A stretch of 10,518 nucleotides of DNA from Candidatus Avimicrobium faecavium (GTDB taxonomy: Bacteria > Bacillota > Clostridia > Oscillospirales > Ruminococcaceae), in contig CAJFQR010000050.1 in assembly GCA_904419105.1 (NCBI GenBank), positions 1-10,518 of the forward strand, read 5' to 3'. Both the position numbers and the translations under genes were made by a program. The number at the start of each line of letters is the position of its first letter. Positions within the stretch are counted from its first letter, which is position 1. Below, piece by piece: positions 6,002 through 10,518 of the stretch. Under the pieces are notes generated by a model. That model saw only the letters and a program-made list of their open reading frames with translations. It searched no databases and was not told the DNA's origin.

Positions 6002-6721
6002 TTATTGACTCTCCTTTTCTGAATTGCGATCGTTTGGTCCGGAAACAGAACGGGGGGCCTCCTCCGGGGCCAGCCTTGCCTGCAGGCGGGACCGGTCCAG
6101 CAGGGTGATCTCCCGGTCGGCCCGGCGGATCAGCCCCTCCTCCTCCAGCGCCGCAAGGCACCGGTAGAGGGAGGTGCGCCCGATGCCGAGGTCCCGGGCC
6201 AGCGCCGAATAGCCGGCGGGGATCTCCACCGCCGGGCCTCGGGCCCGCTCGAGCAGCCAGGCCACCAGCCGGTCCTCCGGCGAGGCGGAGGTGAAGGCGT
6301 CCACCTTGCGGTTGAGGAAGCGGATGCGGTCGGACAGGAAGCGGATATACCGCATCCCGATGGCTCCATCCAGCCGGAACAGCTCCTCCAGCGCCGCAGC
6401 GTCGAGGAAGAGCACCCGGGTGGTCCGGGCAGCCAGTACGGTGGAGACATAGCGCACATCCTCGGTGTAGAGGCTGGCCACGCCGAAGCAGTCGGACGGG
6501 CCGAGGGTGTTGAGCACCACGCCGTGGCGCTTGACCACCTGGGCCTGACCGGCGAGCAGCACCCCTGCCGCCCGGGTGAACCGCTCCGGGGAGAAGATCT
6601 CCTCCCCGCGGGCGTACTCCCGCTGGGGGCAGGTCTCGAGCAGGGCGAGGACCGCCGGGGTGAGCGGCGTCCCGTCAAAGAGAAAACTGTGCTGCACCGC
6701 ACGGCGCTGGGCGGGGGTCAT
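6002..6721 (-). CDS. Crp/Fnr-family transcriptional regulator, first gene of the transporter operon
   Basis: DNA-binding regulator of 239 aa. Residues about 30-115 form the cyclic-nucleotide-binding-type beta barrel (REYARGEEIFSPERF...GVLLAGQAQVVKRHGVVLNTLGPSDCFG), about 116-142 the dimer helix, and about 148-210 the winged HTH with recognition helix GIGRTSLYRCLAALEEEG (179-196). There is no N-terminal cysteine cluster as in Fnr, and I cannot tell which ligand the barrel senses. The start at 6721 is chosen because GAAAGGAG lies eight bases upstream; the in-frame ATG at 6772 lies before the predicted transcription start and can be excluded. The next gene follows after one base, so regulator and transporter are one unit. 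It probably controls its own promoter through the palindrome at 6748-6769. Confidence 0.92.
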   Translation of the reverse strand: MTPAQRRAVQHSFLFDGTPLTPAVLALLETCPQREYARGEEIFSPERFTRAAGVLLAGQAQVVKRHGVVLNTLGPSDCFGVASLYTEDVRYVSTVLAARTTRVLFLDAAALEELFRLDGAIGMRYIRFLSDRIRFLNRKVDAFTSASPEDRLVAWLLERARGPAVEIPAGYSALARDLGIGRTSLYRCLAALEEEGLIRRADREITLLDRSRLQARLAPEEAPRSVSGPNDRNSEKESQ

Positions 6722-6747
6722 AGAGGGGGCTCCTTTCGTTAAAAAAA

Positions 6748-6769
6748 TATCGTTCTGTTCCATACGATA
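6748..6769. promoter_or_regulatory. Candidate operator palindrome for the Crp-type regulator
   Basis: TATCGT - 10 nt - ACGATA, a perfect inverted repeat with a 16-bp half-site spacing, close to the spacing used by Crp/Fnr dimers. It covers the predicted transcription start (about 6765), which suits a repressor or an autoregulator acting by steric block. The assignment to the regulator encoded at 6002-6721 is an inference from position and symmetry. Confidence 0.55.
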
Positions 6770-6771
6770 CA

Positions 6772-6800
6772 ATTATAGGGGTATGGAGGGGGATTGTCAA
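6772..6800 (-). promoter_or_regulatory. Consensus sigma-A promoter of the regulator/ABC transporter operon
   Basis: Minus strand: -35 TTGACA (6795-6800), exactly 17-bp spacer, -10 TATAAT (6772-6777): a perfect match in both hexamers and spacing. Predicted start near 6765 and a leader of about 44 nt to the ATG at 6721. A promoter this strong usually needs a repressor, which fits the palindrome at 6748-6769. Confidence 0.93.
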
Positions 6801-7192
6801 GCTGAAACTTCTCGGTGAAACGACCGGGTGGCCGGTGTGTGCCGGTTTGGGAGGTGTGAGATTTTCAAGGTGCGGTCTCGGTTTATGGGCGGATAGAGAA
6901 GCAGTTCCGATCCCGGCGGCTCCTGTGCTGAGCGGGCGTTGAAGCAGAAACTTCCATGTGGGGCCGGGAACGGCTCGCCATGCACGCCGGAGGCGTGCAC
7001 GCATCTCGAAATGCTTGAGCGGAGGGTCACGATCGTGTGATGGGGTGGGTGTGAAAAAGGCCTTTCACCCATAGGGGAAAATGAGGGGGTTTGTTGCAAA
7101 AAAATGCAACAAATTGGGGCGGTGCGGGAAGTTTGTGCGGAAGTTCTCCGGTTTGCACAAAGAACAGCGAACAAATGTGCGCCGCTTTGTGC
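6801..7192. other. Gene-free region with several hairpins
   Basis: About 390 bases without a convincing gene: possible frames lack ribosome sites and protein-like composition. Visible structure: a perfect 8-bp stem TGCACGCC - GGA - GGCGTGCA (6981-6999); a bulged stem in GGGTGTGAAA...TTTCACCC (about 7048-7070); TTTGTTGCA - 6 nt - TGCAACAAA (7090-7113); and TTTGCACAAAG...CTTTGTGCAAA (7152-7195, 11-bp stem). A 13-base motif, AAGCWGAAACTTC, occurs at 6799-6811 and 6942-6954 (12 of 13 identical). I see no RNA family that I can name. Confidence 0.5.
7090..7113. repeat. Inverted repeat, 9-bp stem with homopolymer loop
   Basis: TTTGTTGCA and TGCAACAAA separated by a run of six A on the plus strand (six T on minus). 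The arms are perfect. It lies about 100 bases beyond the strong terminator on the minus strand, in the same hairpin-rich stretch as the inverted repeat at 7152-7195. Function unknown. Confidence 0.6.
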
Positions 7193-7195
7193 AAA
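7152..7195. repeat. Inverted repeat, perfect 11-bp stem with 22-nt loop
   Basis: TTTGCACAAAG (7152-7162) pairs with CTTTGTGCAAA (7185-7195). The right arm overlaps the T-run of the minus-strand terminator at 7193-7224, so the two structures are adjoining. It could be a protein-binding site or an RNA stem; there is no flanking T-run that would make it a terminator itself. Confidence 0.6.
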
Positions 7196-7224
7196 AAAAC
7201 GCCCCCCGGGGGAGCCGGGGGACG
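7193..7224 (-). terminator. Strong intrinsic terminator, minus strand
   Basis: On the minus strand CGTCCCCCGG - 5 nt - CCGGGGGGCG (stem of 10 pairs with one G-U, 7200-7224) followed by seven T (7193-7199). It is 255 bases beyond the stop codon of the secreted-protein gene (7479) and is the first good terminator after it. The mRNA therefore either has a long 3' untranslated region containing the palindromes at 7356-7483, or a separate RNA ends here. Confidence 0.9.
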
Positions 7225-7478
7225 CAAAGTCCGTTTGAAAAACGCGGAAACTTTAAGGGGTGAGAGCCGGTGAGAGACGGCGAAATTGGAGAGAGCCGTG
7301 CCGGCGCTCCGACCCACGGACCGCCCAAGTCTGGAGAACAGGCGGCGCGAGGGGTGCCTGCCTGGGGCAGGCGGTTTGTTCACAACTCACAGAATCTGAC
7401 CGCGAGTTTGCGCAGCAAACTCGTAGGGATAGACCGGGAGTTTTGCGTCAGCAAAACTCATAGGGAGGTAAGCGAAGC
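7225..7478. other. Intergenic stretch between terminator and secreted-protein gene
   Basis: No gene is supported here. The right half holds the tandem palindromes at 7356-7483; the left half (7225-7355) shows no clear repeat, promoter or RNA family. If transcribed, it forms the 3' untranslated region of the secreted-protein mRNA. Confidence 0.5.
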
Positions 7479-7483
7479 TTACC
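7356..7483. repeat. Row of four short palindromes, last one containing the stop codon of the secreted-protein gene
   Basis: GCCTGCC-3-GGCAGGC (7356-7372); CGAGTTTGC-3-GCAAACTCG (7403-7423); GAGTTTTGC-4-GCAAAACTC (7438-7459); GGTAAGC-3-GCTTACC (7467-7483). The second and third share the core GAGTTT(T)GC and each is followed by [A/G]TAGGGA, so they are related units. The TAA stop of the gene at 7479-8501 lies inside the fourth. This resembles intergenic palindromic repeat clusters; it is too short and irregular for a CRISPR array. Confidence 0.75.
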
Positions 7484-8501
7484 GACCAGTATCGGGGTTG
7501 GTCTTGCCGCTGTCGGTGGTGCTGGAGCTGTTATCCTCGGTAACAGTCTTCTCGTCCAGCTCTACATCAGAGATGACATAGGCCCCCAGCTCACGGGTCT
7601 TGAAGGTCCAGGCCTCGTAGTCCTCGTCCCACTCCAGACCGTTGATCTTCTCAGCACCCTCGGCGCCCTTCTTGTAGATGAAGGCATCCTCATCAGCGTA
7701 AATCCAAACCTGACCAATCTTGTTGAAGGAAGGCTCGAATTCGAAGGTGATGAAGTCGATGTTGGCATAGTCGTAGTAAGCAGCGAACTCGGGATCGAAC
7801 TTGGTGTTCCACTTCAGGTTCAGCTTGCCCTGGCCGGTCACATCAACCTCGAACTCCATCAGGTCGCCGAAGTTCATGGTGTACTCGCCCTCAAGGCCAT
7901 CGCCATTAACGAGCGCATCCTTGAAGACAACGATCTCGACATCGGTCATATCATCGTCAACATCTTCCAACAGAGACTCGGAGTAACCATAGGTAGCACC
8001 GAAGTGCAGGGTGATGTTATCAGCAATGGTATCATCTCTCAGATCAGAGCTGCTCTTGTAAACAGAAACATCACCGGCCAGATCAGAATCCTTGGTGTCA
8101 GCACCCTCAGGCAGGGTGAAAGTAACGGCATAGACATACTCATCGTTGAACTTAACCAGCTCAATGGTAGCCTTGTCATCCAGGTCGCCAACAGACCACT
8201 CAGTCTTGACCTTGTAGCCCTTAACATCGTCCTTATCGGTAGCGAGAGAACCGTCGGACATCAGCAGGGGAATAGCAACCTTCTTGCCGCCCTTGATGTC
8301 GGAAACGGATACGCTGTCGCCCTTCTCGAAACCAATATGGGTCTCGGACGCACCGAACTTACCATCGTCATTGTCGTCAACATAAACATAGCTCTCACCG
8401 CTGTCACCAACCAGAATCGGGAACTCATCAGCGGCGAAGGCAACGGAAGCGCTGCTCACGGCCATCATAGAGGCCAGAGCCAGTGCAACATACTTCTTCA
8501 T
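7479..8501 (-). CDS. Acidic secreted protein ending in NPDTG, function unknown
   Basis: Predicted exported protein of 340 aa, not recognised. MKKYVALALASMMAVSSASVAFA is a Sec signal peptide with likely cleavage after Ala23 (AFA/AD). The mature part is strikingly rich in Asp and Glu, with an early DDNDDGKFG segment and several alternating beta-type stretches, and no internal membrane segment. It ends in a Ser/Thr-rich linker and NPDTG-R-stop (335-340). In Gram-positive surface proteins LPxTG/NPxTG-like motifs are normally followed by a hydrophobic segment and basic tail; here that is missing, so either the anchor has been lost or the match is coincidental. The start ATG at 8501 has a perfect TAGGAGGA site. 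Base composition is visibly less GC-rich than the neighbours and codon choice is narrow, as in highly expressed genes. Single-gene unit with a G-tract promoter at 8572-8598. Confidence 0.88.
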   Translation of the reverse strand: MKKYVALALASMMAVSSASVAFAADEFPILVGDSGESYVYVDDNDDGKFGASETHIGFEKGDSVSVSDIKGGKKVAIPLLMSDGSLATDKDDVKGYKVKTEWSVGDLDDKATIELVKFNDEYVYAVTFTLPEGADTKDSDLAGDVSVYKSSSDLRDDTIADNITLHFGATYGYSESLLEDVDDDMTDVEIVVFKDALVNGDGLEGEYTMNFGDLMEFEVDVTGQGKLNLKWNTKFDPEFAAYYDYANIDFITFEFEPSFNKIGQVWIYADEDAFIYKKGAEGAEKINGLEWDEDYEAWTFKTRELGAYVISDVELDEKTVTEDNSSSTTDSGKTNPDTGR

Positions 8502-8531
8502 AGTTTCTTTTCCTCCTAAAGCAAATTTTCC

Positions 8532-8564
8532 ACGGCGGCGGGGCTCTCCATTCCCCGTTGCCGT
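8532..8564 (-). promoter_or_regulatory. 5' end hairpin of the secreted-protein mRNA
   Basis: Read on the minus strand, ACGGC-AA-CGGGG, nine-nt loop, CCCCG-CC-GCCGT: ten base pairs with one symmetric internal loop. It begins within a few bases of the predicted transcription start (about 8565). Hairpins at the extreme 5' end protect some abundant mRNAs from decay, and this would suit a highly expressed surface protein; that role is inferred. The ribosome site (8512-8518) lies outside it. Confidence 0.5.
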
Positions 8565-8571
8565 TAAGGCA

Positions 8572-8598
8572 ATTATACCCCCCCCGGCACTTTGTCAA
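8572..8598 (-). promoter_or_regulatory. Promoter of the secreted-protein gene with 8-G spacer tract
   Basis: Minus strand: -35 TTGACA (8593-8598) and -10 TATAAT (8572-8577), both perfect, but separated by only 15 bp instead of 17. Eight of these are an uninterrupted G run directly upstream of the -10 (8578-8585). Gain of one or two G would bring the spacing to 16 or 17. The stretch upstream (about 8600-8640) is A/T-rich. The boxes are unambiguous; the variable-spacing interpretation is discussed as a finding. Confidence 0.85.
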
Positions 8599-8616
8599 CC
8601 CCTTTTTGTCCCCGAA

Positions 8617-8684
8617 TTGTAATCTTTTTGTTATTTTTCAGGATTTGAGGGGCGGATTGGCCCGGATTTGTAACGAAATCGTAA
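8617..8684 (-). promoter_or_regulatory. Two pairs of 11-bp-phased direct repeats upstream of the secreted-protein promoter
   Basis: On the minus strand, TAACAA-5-TTACAA (8617-8633) and TTACGA-5-TTACAA (8668-8684). Each pair repeats with an 11-bp period in the orientation of the promoter, and the pairs are 51 bp apart. Direct repeats one helical turn apart are typical of OmpR/PhoB-family response-regulator sites, and the hexamers resemble the Bacillus PhoP box. With such short A/T-rich units chance cannot be excluded. Confidence 0.35.
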
Positions 8685-8723
8685 GAAATCAGGGGTTTGG
8701 AGGGCGGTTTGAGATGGGCGGGT

Positions 8724-8753
8724 TTTTCCACCGGGGTGTGGAATGGTGGAAAA
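8724..8753. repeat. Perfect 9-bp inverted repeat
   Basis: TTTTCCACC - 12 nt - GGTGGAAAA. No T-run follows in either direction, so it is not a terminator. It lies between the second tRNA terminator and the upstream repeats of the secreted-protein promoter, and could be a protein-binding site. Otherwise 8641-8770 shows nothing gene-like. Confidence 0.5.
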
Positions 8754-8770
8754 GGGGCCGTTCCCGCACG

Positions 8771-8801
8771 AAAAAAAGCACCCTGCGGCAAACAGGGTGC
8801 T
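8771..8801 (-). terminator. Second intrinsic terminator downstream of tRNA-Ser
   Basis: Minus strand: AGCACCCTG - 7 nt - CAGGGTGCT (8777-8801) followed by seven T (8771-8777). It forms a tandem pair with the terminator at 8839-8872 and insulates the secreted-protein promoter from transcription of the tRNA gene. Confidence 0.88.
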
Positions 8802-8838
8802 CTCTGTGCGGTATCAGTCCGGGCGGCGGGAAGGCGGG

Positions 8839-8872
8839 CAAAACAAAAGAGACACCCTGCGGGTGTCTCTTT
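8839..8872 (-). terminator. Intrinsic terminator of tRNA-Ser
   Basis: Minus strand: AAAGAGACACCC - 3 nt - GGGTGTCTCTTT, a perfect 12-bp stem (8846-8872) followed by TTTTGTTTTG. It begins four bases after the encoded CCA end of the tRNA. Confidence 0.92.
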
Positions 8873-8876
8873 CTTC

Positions 8877-8968
8877 TGGCGGAAAGAAGGGGATTCGAAC
8901 CCCTGGTGGGGTATTAGCCCACACACGATTTCCAATCGTGCGCTTTAGACCAGCTCAGCCATCTTTCC
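8877..8968 (-). tRNA. trnS-GGA: tRNA-Ser(GGA)
   Basis: A 92-nt type II tRNA with encoded CCA. Acceptor stem GGAAAGA (starting at 8968) pairs with TCTTTCC, then discriminator G and CCA (8877-8880). The D arm carries GGCTGAGC...GGT; the anticodon stem-loop is CACGATTGGAAATCGTG with anticodon GGA, reading UCC/UCU serine codons. The long variable arm (GTGGG...CCCAC) is typical of tRNA-Ser, and the T arm reads CAGGGGTTCGAATCCCCT. It has its own promoter at 8996-9024 and two terminators downstream. Confidence 0.97.
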
Positions 8969-8995
8969 ATAGGCAATGCCGTCCGACAAGACAGT

Positions 8996-9024
8996 ATTAT
9001 ACCGGAAAGCTGGGGGCTTGTCAA
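8996..9024 (-). promoter_or_regulatory. Consensus sigma-A promoter of tRNA-Ser
   Basis: Minus strand: TTGACA (9019-9024), 17-bp spacer, TATAAT (8996-9001), a perfect match as often seen for stable RNA genes. Predicted start is near 8989, leaving a 5' leader of about 20 nt to be removed by RNase P. Confidence 0.93.
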
Positions 9025-9037
9025 GGGGGTTTCTGCC

Positions 9038-9060
9038 AAAAGGGGGATTTTTTTAATCCC
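9038..9060 (-). terminator. Weak candidate terminator at the end of the glutamate synthase gene
   Basis: Minus strand: GGGATT - AAAAA - AATCCC followed by CC and only four T. The stem includes the TAA stop codon of the gene (9053-9055). With a 6-bp stem and a short T-run it may be leaky, letting some transcripts continue into the tRNA region. Confidence 0.4.
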
Positions 9061-10447
9061 GGGGGCCGGAGAGGGCGGCGTCGATGGCGGCAGCGGCCTT
9101 TTTGCCGGCGCCCATGGCCAGGATCACGGTGGCGGCACCGGTGACGGCATCGCCGCCGGCATAGACCTTCTCCCGGGCGGTCTCCATCGTGGCCTCATCG
9201 ACGATGATGCAGCCGTGCCGGTCGGTGGAAAGGCCCGGGGTGGTGCGGTGGAGCAGCGGGTTCGGGGAGGTGCCCAGCGCCATGATGACGGTGTCCGCCT
9301 CAAGGGTGAACTCGCTGCCCGCTACCGGCTCGGGACGGCGGCGGCCGGAGGCGTCCGGTTCGCCGAGCTGCATCTCGATGCAGGTGACGCCGGTGACGAG
9401 GCTGCCGGCGCCCTCGATCTTCACCGGGTTGCAGAGCAGGCGGAAGGCGACGCCCTCCTCTTTGGCGTGGTGGATCTCCTCCCGGCGGGCGGGCATCTCC
9501 TCCTCCGAACGGCGGTAGACGACGGTGACCTCCGCCCCGAGGCGTTTGGCACAGCGGGCGGCATCCATCGCCACATTGCCGCCGCCGACGACGATGACCT
9601 TCTTCCCCCGGCGGATCGGGGTGTCGTACTCGTCCTTATAGGCCTTCATCAGGTTGACACGGGTGAGGTACTCATTGGCGGAGACGACGCCGCCGAGCTC
9701 CTCCCCGTCGATGCCCATAAACCGGGGCAGGCCGGCGCCGGAGCCGATGAACACCGCCTCAAAGCCCTGGGCCATCAGCTCATCGACGCTCTCGGTACGG
9801 CCGATGACCGTGTCGGTGAGGATGTGCACGCCGAGACGCTCAAGGCCTTCGACCTCTTTGTGGACGATGTACTTGGGCAGGCGGAACTCCGGAATGCCGT
9901 AGCTGAGGACGCCGCCGGGGGTGTGCAGCGCCTCAAAGACGGTGACGGCATAGCCGAGTTTGGCCAGCTCCCCGGCGCAGGTGAGGCCGGAGGGGCCGGC
10001 GCCGACGACGGCGACCTTATGGCCGTTTGGCTCCGGGCGGACCTCTTCGGCGGGGAGGTGCTCTCTGGCCCAGTCGGCGACAAAGCGCTCCAGCCGGCCG
10101 ATGGCCACCGGCTCCCCTTTGATGCCCCGGACGCATTTGCTCTCACACTGGCTCTCCTGAGGGCAGACCCGGCCGCAGACGGCGGGGAGGGCGTTGTTCT
10201 CCCGGATGACCCGGTAGGCCCCGGCGAAGTCCCCCTCCGCCACCCGGGCGATGAAGTCGGGGATGCGCACCCCGACCGGACAGCCGCTCACACAGGGACG
10301 GTGCCTGCACTGCAGGCAGCGGGCGGCCTCCTCCCGGGCCATCTCCGGGGTATAGCCCAGGGCCACCTCCTCAAAATTCTGGGCGCGGACCTGCGGGTCC
10401 TGCACCGGCATCTCCACCTTGACGGCGGACAGATTTCTCTCACTCAT
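9053..10447 (-). CDS. gltA: NADPH-dependent glutamate synthase-type flavoprotein (GltA/GltD-like; NfnB alternative)
   Basis: Cytosolic iron-sulfur flavoprotein (464 aa) of the glutamate synthase small-subunit family; it takes electrons from NADPH and passes them through FAD and Fe-S clusters. The N-terminal cluster-binding domain has Cys44, Cys47, Cys52, Cys56 (CLQCRHRPCVSGCP) and Cys91, Cys95, Cys101, Cys105. FAD site VVGAGPSGL (147-155), second dinucleotide site VVGGGNVAMDAAR (286-298) for NADPH, and C-terminal YAGGDAVTGAATVILAMGAGKKAA (429-452), which contacts FAD. Length and layout match the free-standing gltA-type proteins of Clostridia. The same architecture is used by NfnB, the large subunit of the NADH-dependent ferredoxin:NADP oxidoreductase, which is preceded by NfnA. 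The upstream gene is almost wholly outside the window, so this cannot be decided. ATG at 10447 with a GGAGAGGAGA ribosome site, 18 bases after the upstream stop. Confidence 0.93.
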   Translation of the reverse strand: MSERNLSAVKVEMPVQDPQVRAQNFEEVALGYTPEMAREEAARCLQCRHRPCVSGCPVGVRIPDFIARVAEGDFAGAYRVIRENNALPAVCGRVCPQESQCESKCVRGIKGEPVAIGRLERFVADWAREHLPAEEVRPEPNGHKVAVVGAGPSGLTCAGELAKLGYAVTVFEALHTPGGVLSYGIPEFRLPKYIVHKEVEGLERLGVHILTDTVIGRTESVDELMAQGFEAVFIGSGAGLPRFMGIDGEELGGVVSANEYLTRVNLMKAYKDEYDTPIRRGKKVIVVGGGNVAMDAARCAKRLGAEVTVVYRRSEEEMPARREEIHHAKEEGVAFRLLCNPVKIEGAGSLVTGVTCIEMQLGEPDASGRRRPEPVAGSEFTLEADTVIMALGTSPNPLLHRTTPGLSTDRHGCIIVDEATMETAREKVYAGGDAVTGAATVILAMGAGKKAAAAIDAALSGPRD

Positions 10448-10465
10448 CGTGTGCTCTCCTCTCCC

Positions 10466-10518
10466 TCAGTTGTGGGCTTCCAGCTCATCGGCCAGGCGCA
10501 TCATGCGGCAGTTCAGGC
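10466..10518 (-). CDS. C-terminal end of an upstream gene, unidentified
   Basis: An open frame enters from the window edge and ends at TGA (10466-10468); the visible residues are LNCRMMRLADELEAHN. It lies 18 bases upstream of the glutamate synthase start in the same direction, so the two are probably one operon. Sixteen residues are too few to identify it; an NfnA-type electron-transfer subunit would be a typical neighbour, but this tail does not show it. Confidence 0.6.
   Translation of the reverse strand, partial: LNCRMMRLADELEAHN

Noticed and set aside
6722..6772. Longer start for the Crp-type regulator at 6772
   Set aside because: That ATG overlaps the -10 box and precedes the predicted transcription start; the ATG at 6721 has a well-placed GAAAGGAG site.
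6675..7383. Several minus- and plus-strand open frames of 60-125 codons in the intergenic region
   Set aside because: No ribosome sites, low-complexity composition, mutually overlapping frames, and hairpins running through them.
7225..7478. Riboswitch, T-box or other known RNA element
   Set aside because: I looked for a recognisable conserved core near 7225-7478 and in the other leaders and found none; only hairpins without a nameable family.
7356..7483. CRISPR array
   Set aside because: The units are short self-complementary palindromes of differing sequence with short similar spacers, not identical 25-37 bp repeats with unique spacers, and no cas gene is present.
8558..8948. Plus- and minus-strand open frames across the tRNA-Ser region
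   Set aside because: They run through the tRNA, its terminators and the promoter region and have no independent support.
9017..9026. Additional XRE operator copies (CTTGTCAA at the tRNA promoter and similar strings near 6793 and 8592)
   Set aside because: Each is a single half-site explained by the -35 box TTGACA; no second arm with the 8-4-8 geometry is present.

Overview
The window looks like chromosomal DNA from a GC-rich, low-repeat member of the Clostridia, probably the Oscillospirales (Ruminococcaceae-like gut anaerobes). This is an inference from four things: strong AGGAGG ribosome sites, near-consensus sigma-A promoters (TTGACA-N17-TATAAT), a lipoprotein-type ABC transporter, and an acidic secreted protein ending in an NPxTG-like motif. 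No rRNA or other definitive taxonomic marker is present. Nearly all genes lie on the minus strand; one two-gene operon is on the plus strand.

Region by region: (1) 1-678, minus: the bulk of an aspartate/glutamate-type racemase with both catalytic cysteines, cut by the window edge, with its own promoter at 723-752. (2) 749-2470, minus: a 573-aa DEAD-box RNA helicase with a DbpA-type RNA-binding domain and a basic Arg/Gly tail. Its only good promoter (2611-2639) lies upstream of a strong intrinsic terminator (2555-2591), so the leader may act as an attenuator. (3) 2636-2887, minus: an unrecognised 83-aa protein. (4) 3038-3572, plus: a three-TM small membrane protein and an XRE-family repressor. 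They are driven by a consensus promoter carrying two matching 20-bp palindromic operators 30 bp apart, and a candidate divergent promoter for the 83-aa gene shares the same DNA. (5) 3572-3602: a bidirectional terminator. (6) 6721 down to 3610, minus: a compact four-gene operon (Crp/Fnr-type regulator, substrate-binding lipoprotein, permease, ATPase) for an ABC importer of the NitT/TauT kind with unknown substrate. A consensus promoter and a 22-bp palindrome at the predicted start of transcription precede it.

(7) 6801-7478: about 680 bases with no credible gene. They hold several hairpins, a strong minus-strand terminator (7193-7224) and a row of short palindromes (7356-7483) that runs into the end of the next gene. 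(8) 7479-8501, minus: a 340-aa acidic secreted protein, less GC-rich than its neighbours. Its promoter has perfect -35 and -10 boxes, but a spacer of only 15 bp that contains an 8-G homopolymer. That is a classic configuration for promoter phase variation. The protein stops directly after NPDTG, with the stop codon inside a palindromic repeat. (9) 8877-8968, minus: tRNA-Ser(GGA) with a consensus promoter and two tandem terminators. (10) 9053-10447, minus: an NADPH-dependent glutamate synthase-type flavoprotein, preceded 18 bases upstream by the last 16 codons of another gene that leaves the window.

The most interesting material is regulatory: the G-tract promoter, the twin-operator divergent control region, the helicase leader terminator, the self-contained regulator-plus-transporter operon, and the palindrome-rich 3' region of the secreted protein gene.
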